From: Oscillospiraceae bacterium
Lineage (GTDB): Bacteria > Bacillota > Clostridia > UBA1381 > UBA9506
Direction: 5' to 3'
DNA: 49,530 bases
Assembly: GCA_015068905.1 (NCBI GenBank)
Contig: SVJQ01000012.1
Location: forward strand, 1 to 49,530
Position numbers and translations under genes: made by a program. The notes under the pieces are model-generated. The model saw only the letters and a program-made list of their open reading frames with translations, was not told the origin of the DNA and did no database searches. Position 1 is the stretch's first letter; each line of letters opens with the position of its first letter. Positions 26,301 to 33,617 of the stretch are shown piece after piece.

Positions 26301-26598
26301 AGCGTCTGAAATCAGTTTGGTTAACGGTACCGGTGACGGACGCTTCTCACCCCTTGCCAATACCACAAGAGCCCAGAGTGCAGTGCTAATTGTTCGTTTA
26401 CTGCCTCACCTTGAAAAGGCGGCAGAAGAAGCTGCCAAAGCAGCCGAAGAAGCTGCCAAAGCACAGGAAGAAGCAGCACAGGCTGAAGCTGAAGCAGCCC
26501 TTCCTGAAGAAGTAGAAGAAGTTGCAGCAGAACCCGAAGCTGCAGTAAGTGAAGAAACAACTGGCGTCGGTGCAGAAGATGCACCGGCGGCAGAGTAA
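20368..26598 (+). CDS. Giant SLH-anchored surface protein with tandemly duplicated module
   Basis: A 2076-aa exported protein; ATG at 20368 follows GAGGAGG. Residues 1-25 are a signal peptide ending ASA. Residues about 30-850 and 854-1670 are two diverged copies of one large unit, each with FYE.SKT, VTFERGDISSNSTYKFEFDT, VYFAENFSRY, a sandwich-like domain with 'RYAEYKDY/VYSAEYKDF', an Ig-like domain with TYT(I/V)..P..TY, and a segment ending in PYDS. A third Ig-like domain follows, then TTGPNGGGGGGGTNGS, and three SLH repeats at about 1838-2012 (HWAEKEIFELYDKGVVKG, TRAEFM, WYADI, TREEM, WAQLAVIKASE, TRAQSA). The last 60 residues are Ala/Glu-rich, an unusual tail after SLH. It should attach to cell-wall polymers; carbohydrate binding by the duplicated unit is inferred from domain type and location. 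Confidence 0.85.
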   Translation: MKRTLCLLLSALLLLSSAVITASAAPADVTATVNGVALAKGGQVSAVSSVVFELPDAVADLTAVKFYEQSKTLSGGVYPWFERAQNYAPVLSNGNKTVTVTFERGDISSNSTYKFEFDTNAATDGAEYTFNFTTTAEVEASGATVYFAENFSRYKGALSFATNSSGTNRPNNLDPLSMDSSGGYCGSSGNYVYVTTSTAGDETFPILSVYAAANYVNNVGVNVNYSAKASSLQNVGELTVEFQAPSFNTASVSTYFDFGGVVVEMTPSNPLVWKVLKETTLTARNTRTAFNVAGHAELGTITFNNLDTAKDWHTIKIISDVTTSASATLTSRKLIRVILDDTVVWEQSDEEVILPAISNNVQHAGAPWGSTSHTSEVAKDVLFAPQGSGMRVRYAEYKDYIPTVKLSGYDNQNTSTPIENGNLVSLNPSFDFRFDMLPTFTGSDATAAIAGQITLKDANDTPVALSYTADDLDDDLTLTVTPIALLAPNTTYTISIPGQTYAGDKTGPGASYTFTTGWEQLEVSSATSAFTPVVNGNSAEITVAPTAVSVENLVGTAISYKTVLALYREDNGIVNLLDYNVQNHTWSADGDITVDALNFTDDATTQSAKYFAKLFFISGEATDELLEGEALAEPIILNAANVPAYTKPADLDYPAGSQSDLATKLDVNRGRVDVAGYSSDIKPERAVWAAVAKADRTVLYLDQLTSDVDRQFAFGGNIVPDVSITSCDITVKPSAAPLITEAGVAMDFSTLKPYVTTMTITGNPVIGGTLTAAYEIADFLGRAEQSKKYAWYVSTSTANWGEAVATTESLDVTSEMLGSYIKCVVTPIAETDIEGDPYDSSIQDVYVNGNLSTGGAELLVQLSAMVGGTPVYSGNTVCAVSTLTFNLPAAVADLSAVTFYEKSKTPTTSGGTDFPWYKRNFDGVLTEEGKTFTVTFERGDISSNSTYKFEFDTDTEALGAEYSFDFVTSPEVDSEGRKVYFAENFSRYQWESNADRNFIYAGWAVNPLPYNLDPIRKMRTWIGSGTDFYSGTDVDTSGVPYMSVYASGEKYAQFGINPSYSAPINSLNHLGEFTVNFKAANVNQIIDFAGLAIAQTLNDETGAVTWTFYGENTAKRPTTDNTFDAAAHTRLCEKTFASQLDATGKKHTLSIATDTSLTLTGAATRKLLKLTLDGETIWEASTDHTFTFPVTGTGDDSKGVPWASSQTSSVSKITNLFNSAKGTLMVYSAEYKDFKPEVSIVVENDPRVNISAPITINLKSAPAYDTAALKQKITLKKEGGSTVTWSCSTNDEQDGILVMQHAALERNKKYTVTVPALTYPNGMVSEPQTLTFTTDWATLNATPKAGTEIAVNNGTVTLDLSASDAVTVTNMRTVTVNFKAVLALYRVENQTIHQVKSVVTDGLSVTSGQTKTISAGSINYTETGSGSYQYYAKLFLISTAGTETGVGAAALADAIVFNPDNVVTTSTDNVTTGNAAYVSATTDKNSGHVGITGQSVGSLEDRALWITVSEADGTVAYYEQLSTGDTENAGKFAFDFSIDPQGVAADKTYTVTVDPSDKASFTTTAILEFSAVNPFVVDITSISDTVYYKGAVTVTYVYSDLFDRAESGSVIEWYTASEPTGTYTRVATTNQGEAYTIPASEAGKYLKVVIKAKTADSDFGTPYDSVINDGMDPIYIKSQPEIKTAQLVQNGNIISLNGMTSDPLNHEHDVPTVKWIFKNAGGTVVKTIEGNPVQTSYTATAADAGLTVYMEYTPRIKAGACALGEACTDILAGDMVTTNTLTITYESSSVGTTTGPNGGGGGGGTNGSPVKGSQNPIEKESAPVYQSPDEQMDTGRVDLEDARGHWAEKEIFELYDKGVVKGKTANTFDPDGQITRAEFMAILVRAMGLETTAFAGDFNDVAAGSWYADILATAKSNGLLAGSNGNANPDQAITREEMVQIIVRAYEMKCGEIKVGGGFLDYTDAGAISDWAQLAVIKASEISLVNGTGDGRFSPLANTTRAQSAVLIVRLLPHLEKAAEEAAKAAEEAAKAQEEAAQAEAEAALPEEVEEVAAEPEAAVSEETTGVGAEDAPAAE

Positions 26599-26623
26599 CG
26601 GTGGATAGGAGGTAAGCAAGAAT

Positions 26624-29536
26624 ATGAAACAAATGTTTATTACCAGAAAGCTCTCAGCTTTTTTAATGGCTTTCTTACTCCTTGTCAGCCTGTTTCCTGT
26701 TGCGGCAATGCCGGTAAGTGCCGATGATAGTGTTATTACCATTGGCGCAGATGCGGCAGCATCAGCAAAGGACATTTTAAATGGTCTGGATATGCTGGAA
26801 GCACCTCAGGCTGATTTAGATGCAGCCATCACCCGTGGCGATTTTGCAAAGCTCCTTGCTGATATGATGCGTTATAATGGCTTTGCAACTCCTGCAACCG
26901 GTTACCGTGATGTGTTAGAGCAGACAAAGAATTCAAAAGAAATCAGTTTTGCGATTGAGCAGGGTTATATGGCTGGCGACAAGGGTCTGTTTCGTCCCTT
27001 TGACCCTGTTACCTATGCTGAAGCGGTAAAAGGGCTGGTTGAAATGACCGGTAACAACATTCAAAAGAGAATCACAACTGATTCAGCTTATATGATGAAG
27101 GCTTCCGGTCTGGGTATCACAAAAACCATTAGTTCAAAAGACGGTAATGCGTTCCTTTCAGCAGGTGCTGCATACAGACTGGCAGTCAATACCCTGAGTG
27201 TGCACTCCCTCAAGATGGCAGCCATTGAAGGCGGCTATGTTTCTGAGGTTGACAATGGTAACTTCTTAGAGGTTATGCATGGTGTTAAAAGAGTCAGCGG
27301 TGTTTTGACTAAGACTCGTAACGCCGGCATTTATACTGCAGGTGGTACCGGCCTTAATGCAATCGAAATCGACCAGATTCGTTTTGCAGCAAAAGAAGAC
27401 TGGACAAAATACTTAGGTTATCAGGTTTATGCGTATGTAGACTACAGCGGTGATAATGCTGAAGTTCTGCATCTGGTTCCTGCAAACGAGAGTGAAGTTC
27501 TGCTTTTAAAGGCAGAAGACATTATCAGCGTAGATAATGCCAAAACTGAACTTATCTATAACCTGACAAACGGTGAAGATGACGATGAGGAAATGGCTCT
27601 GTCAAACACAACTACCGTTATCTGGAATGGCTCCTTCGGCGGTACTCTGGTTAACTACACAGCAAACCAGATTGCTCTCCGCAGCGAAACCGGTGCACCG
27701 AAAGCCGGTTATGTCAGTGTGATTGATAATGACGGCGATAACGTTTGTGATGTATTGAACATCATGAGCTATGAAATGTATTTTACCGCTTATGCCGACA
27801 AACCGAAGCAGTGGCTGATCGATAAAAACAGATCCGGTGATGCTAAGGTTGTTAAGGTTGGCGATTATAGCGAATCCAGACAGACCCTGATGTACGCAAA
27901 CGGCACAGAAGCAGGCTTTGACGTAATGGATAAGGACCTGATTATTCACGTTGCTGAAAGCTATGACCACAGAAATATTATTGCTATCATCGGTGAAACC
28001 GAAGTAGAAGTAACCATTTCTGAAATCAGAGACAACGGCGGCGTAACAGAGTACCGCGCAGGCGACACCTGGTATGTAGGTAATGATTATTTTGATCTGT
28101 ACTACAAGACAGGTGCTGCACAGATGTATGTTGGTTGGCACGGTTACTTAAAGCTTGACTTAGACGGTCGTATCACCGTTGCAGAGCCTGACTCTACAAG
28201 CTATACAGGTTACCTGATTGCGATTTCTCAGCCTCAGGGTATTGAAACAAAGCGTCAGGCAAAGATGTTCTCTAACTTCGAAACCGTAATGGATGCTTAT
28301 GAAATCCAGATTTTTGACTTTGCTGAAAAAGTTCAGGTAGACCCCGGTGTGGGCAGCTACACAACCTGTAAGGCAGAAGATTTAAGAAGCTTAGATGTAT
28401 TTAAAAACGGCGCAGCGTTCCGCGATCAGCTGGTTCGCTTTACCGTAAATAAAGAAAAGAAGATCAGTGCTATTCAGACTGCTAACACCTCCAGAACCTG
28501 GGGTTATACAGACTTCCAGTCCGGCGATTCTGACAGCCAGGCATGGTTCAGCAACCACTCTGACTTTGCTCTTTGCTATGATGCAGAAAAAGATGGCGTT
28601 GCTCTCACCGCTGACAACACCCTGAAGTTCTCAATGCCTTCACCTTCTTACAGTACAGGCTTGATTTTCGGAAACCTCGTTGGTCTGGATGCTGAAAACG
28701 TTCCTATGTGGGTTATCCCGGCAGATCTTTCTGACGACAAGGGCTATGCTCATGCAACCTATGAAGATTACACCATGGATGCAGCACCCAATGTTAAGGT
28801 TTATGACTTAAAACAGGAAGGTACAGCAAGTGCCATCGTTTGGCGCCAGCAGAGCTCCGGCGGTCGTGTGCCTGTGTTTGAATCTTACAGACGTGTCTTT
28901 GTTACCGACATCAAGAAGGTAGCTGATGAAGACGGCGCTATCACAACCGAAATCAGGGGTTATCGTAACACCCGTTACTCTTCAGAAAAAATGGGTATGA
29001 TTACCCTGCGTGCAGTTGAGCCTAATCTGTTTGACAATATTCAGGTAGGTGACCTGTTTGGCTATGACGTAGATAGTAACGGCAATGTTACTGCTGTTAG
29101 AATGATCTTCAGTTATAAGAACCGTTATGAGGTAACAAACACCGTTGGTCTTGAAACAGACTACGACTACGAAACCTCCGGCGGTGAACACTATGTAAGA
29201 CGTAAACCGGCAAATCCCGGTTCTCAGGCATCCTGGACAGGTTACACTTCACCTTACTTTGGTAAAGTGCTCTATAACAACAACGTTTCAGTTACTCTGA
29301 CTTTTGATGATTACAGAGATTCAACCGACCGTTTTGGTAGCAGCCACCAGACCTTTGCGAAGATGAACTGGTTCCAGTGGATTGTATTTGATACCAAGAC
29401 AGAAGAAACCAAGCTGGAAACCTCTCCGGCAATTTACTCCATCTTAGATGTTGGCGACCCGGCAGACGCAAATGATGTCTTCATTATGTCTGCACAGATA
29501 GCCGGCGTATCCATGGGTATTGTTTATGTAAAATAA
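26624..29536 (+). CDS. Exported 970-aa surface protein with N-terminal SLH-like region
   Basis: Starts behind AGGAGG 25 bp after the giant protein. The signal peptide (residues 1-33) ends PVSA-DD. Residues about 60-200 resemble diverged SLH repeats (AAITRGDFAKLLADMM, GYRDVL, ISFAIEQGYMAGDKGLFRPFDPVTYAEAVKGLVEMTG), which would tether it to the wall. The remaining about 750 residues are beta-rich, with Tyr/Trp/Asp-rich strings (WTKYLGYQVYAYVDYSGD, YTGYLIAISQPQG, DLFGYDVDSNGNVTAVRMIFSY) and no catalytic signature that I can name. Large clostridial S-layer-associated proteins of this style occur near polysaccharide lyases. Role as a surface scaffold or glycan-binding partner is inference. Confidence 0.75.
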   Translation: MKQMFITRKLSAFLMAFLLLVSLFPVAAMPVSADDSVITIGADAAASAKDILNGLDMLEAPQADLDAAITRGDFAKLLADMMRYNGFATPATGYRDVLEQTKNSKEISFAIEQGYMAGDKGLFRPFDPVTYAEAVKGLVEMTGNNIQKRITTDSAYMMKASGLGITKTISSKDGNAFLSAGAAYRLAVNTLSVHSLKMAAIEGGYVSEVDNGNFLEVMHGVKRVSGVLTKTRNAGIYTAGGTGLNAIEIDQIRFAAKEDWTKYLGYQVYAYVDYSGDNAEVLHLVPANESEVLLLKAEDIISVDNAKTELIYNLTNGEDDDEEMALSNTTTVIWNGSFGGTLVNYTANQIALRSETGAPKAGYVSVIDNDGDNVCDVLNIMSYEMYFTAYADKPKQWLIDKNRSGDAKVVKVGDYSESRQTLMYANGTEAGFDVMDKDLIIHVAESYDHRNIIAIIGETEVEVTISEIRDNGGVTEYRAGDTWYVGNDYFDLYYKTGAAQMYVGWHGYLKLDLDGRITVAEPDSTSYTGYLIAISQPQGIETKRQAKMFSNFETVMDAYEIQIFDFAEKVQVDPGVGSYTTCKAEDLRSLDVFKNGAAFRDQLVRFTVNKEKKISAIQTANTSRTWGYTDFQSGDSDSQAWFSNHSDFALCYDAEKDGVALTADNTLKFSMPSPSYSTGLIFGNLVGLDAENVPMWVIPADLSDDKGYAHATYEDYTMDAAPNVKVYDLKQEGTASAIVWRQQSSGGRVPVFESYRRVFVTDIKKVADEDGAITTEIRGYRNTRYSSEKMGMITLRAVEPNLFDNIQVGDLFGYDVDSNGNVTAVRMIFSYKNRYEVTNTVGLETDYDYETSGGEHYVRRKPANPGSQASWTGYTSPYFGKVLYNNNVSVTLTFDDYRDSTDRFGSSHQTFAKMNWFQWIVFDTKTEETKLETSPAIYSILDVGDPADANDVFIMSAQIAGVSMGIVYVK

Positions 29537-29554
29537 TTGTTGGTTTACATGCGT

Positions 29555-29576
29555 GGGCGGATGTCATCATCCGCCC
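29555..29576. repeat. GGGCGGATG/CATCCGCCC palindromic repeat, copy 1
   Basis: A 9-bp inverted repeat with a 4-nt loop in the gap between two surface-protein genes. The same arms occur at 33065-33086 after the next gene. It may terminate or trim the upstream mRNA. Confidence 0.6.
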
Positions 29577-29633
29577 GCAAGCCACAGATTACAGATAAAC
29601 CCATAAAACAGTAAATCGAAAGGAGTTGGTTTT

Positions 29634-32600
29634 ATGATGCGTAAAGTTGCAGCGCTTATCTTAGCATTTTTAATGCTGCTTCCCACCTGCGTTTTTGCTG
29701 CAGAAGTAGAAATTTCAGGCGACGGCAGCTACAAAAAAGATGGCGCTCTGGTCATAAATCAGGGTCCGCTGCCTTTTATGGATGGCGAAACTCTGTATGT
29801 GCCTGTGGTTGCGACTCTGACCTCTCTGGGCATTAACGCTCAGCAGAACGGCGATGTAGTAACAACTGACAGCACAGAAATTAAAGCCGCAAGCGGTACC
29901 GTTAAAAAAGACGGTGCGACGCTGGTTTCCAAAACAACTCCCATTCTTCATAATGGGGTTGTGTATGCAAGCAGTGACTTTGTAAAGCTCGTTTATAATG
30001 TTACCGTTAGCGCTCCCAATGAAGAGGGTATTGTAAAAGCATCTTATTATGCAAATAATGCTGCTAAAGTAACTATCTCCCCTGAGGGCAAGTATGTTAC
30101 CGACGCAGGTGAAACAAGCGGTCCTGCTTGTTTTGAAGAAGAGGGCGTTCTCTTCCTGCCCGTTATGAATGTTTTATCCGGCTTAGGCATCTCCGCTCAG
30201 CAGAACGGTCCGGATATTTTCTCTGGTGACACCATGCTGACTGCTGACAGCAATAAGGTATATGTCGGCACTACCTGCTACGTTGCAAAACGTGCACCCA
30301 AGGTGGTTAATGGCGTAATCTTTGCTGAAAGCCAGATTGCACAGACTCTTTACGGCGTCAAGGTTGACAAAGCAAGTGACGGCACCGTGACCGTTACCTA
30401 CGGCACACAGTCCGGCGGCAGCAATGAAGGTCTGCAGACTGACGATTCCTGGTACTATGAAATGGTAGACCAGTCAAACCCCTATGAAGGTCTGACTGAC
30501 GTTGAAATCATTAAAAAGAACATTACAAACTCTGTTTATGATTTCACTACCAGCCCGGAAAGCCTGCTTTCCAGAATGCGTCCTGACGGTTCCTTTACCG
30601 ACATTGAATACTTTAACTATGATTCCGGCTTCCCGCCGGGTGGTCATATCGACCGTATTGCAACCCTGTGTAGAATTGCCTACACACCGCAGAACCCTCA
30701 TTACAGAGACCCCGAAGTTATCAATGCTATCGTTAAAACAACCGACTATTGGATGAAGCATAAGTTTAAATCCATCGGTTGGTGGTACAACACCGTATCA
30801 ACCCCCCAGAGCTGGCAGAACGTTATGATTACCCAGCCTGACTGCCTGGATAAGTACATGGATGACATCAAAAAGTACTGTAAGGGTGTTGAGTGGGGTG
30901 GTAACGGTGACAGCTCACGTCCCTTCGTTTTAAATGATGAAAACAATACAGAAAACTTAACAAGACCTTACACCGGTTCCGGTCCGGGTCCTGCTGAGCG
31001 TATGTATGTAACCATGAAAGAGCTGTTCTGGGACGATGACAGCACACCGGAACAGCAGGATCAGAAGCTGCGCGACTGTATGGAAGGTCTCTCCATTGAG
31101 TTCAGCTTCGTTGCAACCCATATTCACTATAACAAAACCGGTTATGATGGTGAAAGCCTTTCCATTATGGCAGACCGTTCTTATCACGACCATGCCAACT
31201 GCTTCATGCAGAATGCTTACGGTTTCCACTTCCTGTCCGCTTCTATGAGTACCCTGCAGAGATTTAAGGGTACCAGCTACCGTCTCTCTGATGAGGCAGT
31301 TGTTGGCCTGCAGGATATGCTGCTGGATGGTTATAAATGGGTATATTACAACGGCCCCGGCAACAATGACCTGTTCTACATTAAAAACTCCATGGGTCGT
31401 GGTACCACCGGTGCTGCCTATGCCCATACTGACTATCACATGTTAGAGGCAAGAAAATGGTATTTAACCGTTCTTGCTGACACCCTGCTGAAAGAATACG
31501 GCGAGGTGCTGACCCGTCCTGAAGAATTGCAGGATTGGGTTAACTGGCTGGCTAACCCCTCTGAAGAAGACTATGAGGGCAACCGTTATTTCTGGGTATC
31601 CGATTACTTCTCACACCACAGAAAAGACTGGTCCTTCTCCTTTTTAATTCCTTCTGCCCGTATGAGAGAGCAGGAGTACTTAACAGGCGAGGGTGCCCGT
31701 AACTTGATGTATGAAGCAGGTTACTATACTCTCTTAACTGACGGTAATGATAACTCTTATCCTTCCGCTCATGACCTTAACAGAATGTCAGGTATCACAG
31801 TTGAGCAGAACGTGCCCACTCTGGACCCTGACGCAGGTAATGTAGGCCGAAAGGTTGACTCTAACGGCGACCCTGACTCAAAGCTTGCCGGTGCTACATC
31901 AGACGGTATGTATGGCTTCACAATGCATGAAATGATTGCAATGGCTAAACATCCGAAGAAGTTTGCTTCTTACTTCTGTTTTGATGATGAGTTTGTGGCT
32001 CTGGGCGCAGGCATTCAGTTCCTTGGCAATAAGGATAACGCTCACACCGTGCTTGACCAGGTATTAACCAAAGATGTTGTTAAGATTGGTGACGAGACTT
32101 CAAGTGTTGATGTTACCAATGAAGGCGAAGCAGAAAGAATCGAGCTTGGCAGCAAAAAGTGGGTATTAAACGGCAACGTTGGTTATATTTTAACCGGCGA
32201 AAACGACCCGGCTTATGTTGAAACCGGTATCCGCCGCGGTAACGTTGTACAGGATAACCCTGCAGCTACAGGCTATGCCGATACCGTTAAGAACATCACT
32301 ATCGTGGGTATTGACCACGGCAAGACCATTGAAAACGGTTCTTATGCTTACACCATTCTGCCGAATACCACCGAAGAGGGTATTCAGGCATATATGAAGA
32401 ATCCTAAGATTGACATTGTGTCAAACACTCAGGATGTGCAGGCAGTTTGGCATAAAGAATTAAAGATTCTGCAGGCGGCGTTCTTCAAAAACGGTACTGT
32501 TTCTACACCGGGTGGTGAACTGACCTTAAGCGTCAGCCAGCCCACAGCCGTTATGGTTCGTCTCTATGATGACGGTTCTTATTCTGTTCATGCATCTGAC

Positions 32601-33044
32601 ATTCAGCATAGAACCATCAGAACACAGATTGAAATCTCCGGCGATGTAACTGCAAGCCTTGGCTTTAACTTTACCGAGCACTCACCCGGCAAAGAAAACG
32701 GCTGGCATGCAGGTAAGCCCATGCACTACTACAGCAATGAGGGCGACTTTAAAGATGTTGCAACCTATAACCCCAACCTGGGCGAAAATCGTGAAATCGG
32801 TGTCGCAGCTGACCTCTTAGGCGTTTGCATTAACGGCCAGCTGATGCATAGCTTTAATAGCTATAAGCATTACTATGATATCGGTACCTATGATGCTGTT
32901 CCTGAAATTAAGGCAAAGGGTAACTATGAAACCCGCGTGATTCATCAGAACAGCAGTGCCGTTGTTAAGGTAACCGACCCGTCTAACCCGACAAATGAAG
33001 CGATTTATACCTTTGTTTATACGGTTAAAGAGCCGGCTAAATAA
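29634..33044 (+). CDS. Secreted polysaccharide lyase, PL8-like, with copper-amine-oxidase-type N-domains
   Basis: A 1136-aa exported enzyme, AGGAG eight bases upstream. The signal peptide ends CVFAA (about residue 23). Residues 25-130 and 140-260 are two copies of the copper amine oxidase N-terminal-like domain (DGETLYVPVVATLTSLGINAQ.../EEGVLFLPVMNVLSGLGISAQ), often wall-associated. Residues about 290-720 form an (alpha/alpha)-toroid (GGHIDRIATLCRIAY, WWYNTVSTPQSWQNVMI, MADRSYHDHANCFMQNAYG with His518 and His520, MGRGTTGAAYAH). The rest is a super-sandwich (MYGFTMHEMIAMAKHPKKFASYFCFDDEFVALGAGI). This follows PL8 enzymes, which cleave hyaluronan, chondroitin or xanthan by beta-elimination and leave unsaturated uronates, the substrate of the GH88 enzyme encoded upstream. 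PL8 assignment is by pattern; substrate unknown. Confidence 0.82.
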   Translation: MMRKVAALILAFLMLLPTCVFAAEVEISGDGSYKKDGALVINQGPLPFMDGETLYVPVVATLTSLGINAQQNGDVVTTDSTEIKAASGTVKKDGATLVSKTTPILHNGVVYASSDFVKLVYNVTVSAPNEEGIVKASYYANNAAKVTISPEGKYVTDAGETSGPACFEEEGVLFLPVMNVLSGLGISAQQNGPDIFSGDTMLTADSNKVYVGTTCYVAKRAPKVVNGVIFAESQIAQTLYGVKVDKASDGTVTVTYGTQSGGSNEGLQTDDSWYYEMVDQSNPYEGLTDVEIIKKNITNSVYDFTTSPESLLSRMRPDGSFTDIEYFNYDSGFPPGGHIDRIATLCRIAYTPQNPHYRDPEVINAIVKTTDYWMKHKFKSIGWWYNTVSTPQSWQNVMITQPDCLDKYMDDIKKYCKGVEWGGNGDSSRPFVLNDENNTENLTRPYTGSGPGPAERMYVTMKELFWDDDSTPEQQDQKLRDCMEGLSIEFSFVATHIHYNKTGYDGESLSIMADRSYHDHANCFMQNAYGFHFLSASMSTLQRFKGTSYRLSDEAVVGLQDMLLDGYKWVYYNGPGNNDLFYIKNSMGRGTTGAAYAHTDYHMLEARKWYLTVLADTLLKEYGEVLTRPEELQDWVNWLANPSEEDYEGNRYFWVSDYFSHHRKDWSFSFLIPSARMREQEYLTGEGARNLMYEAGYYTLLTDGNDNSYPSAHDLNRMSGITVEQNVPTLDPDAGNVGRKVDSNGDPDSKLAGATSDGMYGFTMHEMIAMAKHPKKFASYFCFDDEFVALGAGIQFLGNKDNAHTVLDQVLTKDVVKIGDETSSVDVTNEGEAERIELGSKKWVLNGNVGYILTGENDPAYVETGIRRGNVVQDNPAATGYADTVKNITIVGIDHGKTIENGSYAYTILPNTTEEGIQAYMKNPKIDIVSNTQDVQAVWHKELKILQAAFFKNGTVSTPGGELTLSVSQPTAVMVRLYDDGSYSVHASDIQHRTIRTQIEISGDVTASLGFNFTEHSPGKENGWHAGKPMHYYSNEGDFKDVATYNPNLGENREIGVAADLLGVCINGQLMHSFNSYKHYYDIGTYDAVPEIKAKGNYETRVIHQNSSAVVKVTDPSNPTNEAIYTFVYTVKEPAK

Positions 33045-33064
33045 AATAGAGATTTTGTAAGGCA

Positions 33065-33086
33065 GGGCGGATGCCCTCATCCGCCC
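33065..33086. repeat. GGGCGGATG/CATCCGCCC palindromic repeat, copy 2
   Basis: Same arms as at 29555, loop CCCT, 20 bp after the lyase stop codon and immediately before the left inverted repeat of the DUF559 unit. Confidence 0.6.
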
Positions 33087-33092
33087 AAACCT

Positions 33093-33148
33093 TGCCTCCC
33101 TCTGACGAGGGAGGTGGCAAAACCGTGGGTTTTGACGGAGGGAGAGAC
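33093..33148. repeat. Left inverted repeat of the DUF559 unit
   Basis: Contains TGCCTCCCTC/GAGGGAGGTGGC and CAAAACC/GGTTTTG stems and ends TTGACGGAGGGAGAGAC, which also serves as the ribosome binding site of the DUF559 gene. Its reverse complement family member lies at 33492-33549. Confidence 0.8.
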
Positions 33149-33511
33149 ATGAAAAGCTATAACAGAAATAATATCCCTCTGGCGAAAAAATTGCGTAAAG
33201 ACATGACACCTTGGGAAAGAAAACTATGGTATATGTTTTTACGAGCATATCCTGTTCGTTTTCAAAGGCAGAAAGCAATAGGGAATTATATAACAGATTT
33301 TTACTGTGCCAAGGCAAAACTCGTGATAGAACTTGATGGTGGCGGTCATTATGTTGATACAAAAGCCGAACAGGACAAAAAGCGCACAGAAGAATTAGAG
33401 TCTATGAACTTATCGGTTTTGCGGATTTGTAATGCAGACATAGATAGAAATTTTCGGGGAGTTTGTGAATTGATAGATTTGCAAGTGAAGAAATCTCTCC
33501 CTCAGTCATAG
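33149..33511 (+). CDS. DUF559 (Vsr/restriction-endonuclease-fold) small nuclease-like protein
   Basis: A 120-aa protein. ATG at 33149 follows GGAGGGAG; the longer in-frame start at 33071 would translate palindromes. The sequence MTPWERKLWYMFLR...RFQRQKAIGNYITDFYCAKAKLVIELDGGGHY....EQDKKRTEELES..LSVLRICNADIDRNF is the DUF559 pattern: a PD-(D/E)xK-like core with Asp in TDFYC and ExDG in IELDGG, related to very-short-patch repair (Vsr) endonucleases. The last codons (SLPQS, stop) lie inside the right inverted repeat. It is a stranger between surface-polysaccharide genes, not part of their pathway. Its placement inside two inverted copies of a dispersed repeat suggests that gene and repeats move or spread together (inference). 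Confidence 0.85.
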   Translation: MKSYNRNNIPLAKKLRKDMTPWERKLWYMFLRAYPVRFQRQKAIGNYITDFYCAKAKLVIELDGGGHYVDTKAEQDKKRTEELESMNLSVLRICNADIDRNFRGVCELIDLQVKKSLPQS

Positions 33512-33549
33512 CTGACGCTATGACAGCTCCCTCATCAGAGGGAGCCGAG
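33492..33549. repeat. Right inverted repeat of the DUF559 unit
   Basis: Read in reverse complement it starts CTCGGCTCCCTCTGATGAGGG, then AGCTGTCATAGC, loop, GCTATGAC, and ends TGAGGGAGAGATTT, the same order as the left repeat. Thus both copies point their GAGGGAGAGA ends inward at the DUF559 gene. Confidence 0.8.
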
Positions 33550-33617
33550 AAAATCCCCTAAGGTATTTTGGGAGTAAAACCCTTAATATAAAAATTTTAA
33601 TTTAGGAGGAAAAGACT

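Noticed and set aside
26398-26775. Minus-strand Cys/Phe/Leu-rich ORF of 125 codons
   Set aside because: Complement of the Ala/Glu-rich tail codons (GAA/GCA repeats) of the SLH protein; no ribosome site.
33071-33148. Longer N-terminus for the DUF559 protein
   Set aside because: The extra 26 codons translate the palindromes; the ATG at 33149 has GGAGGGAG upstream and aligns with the family start.
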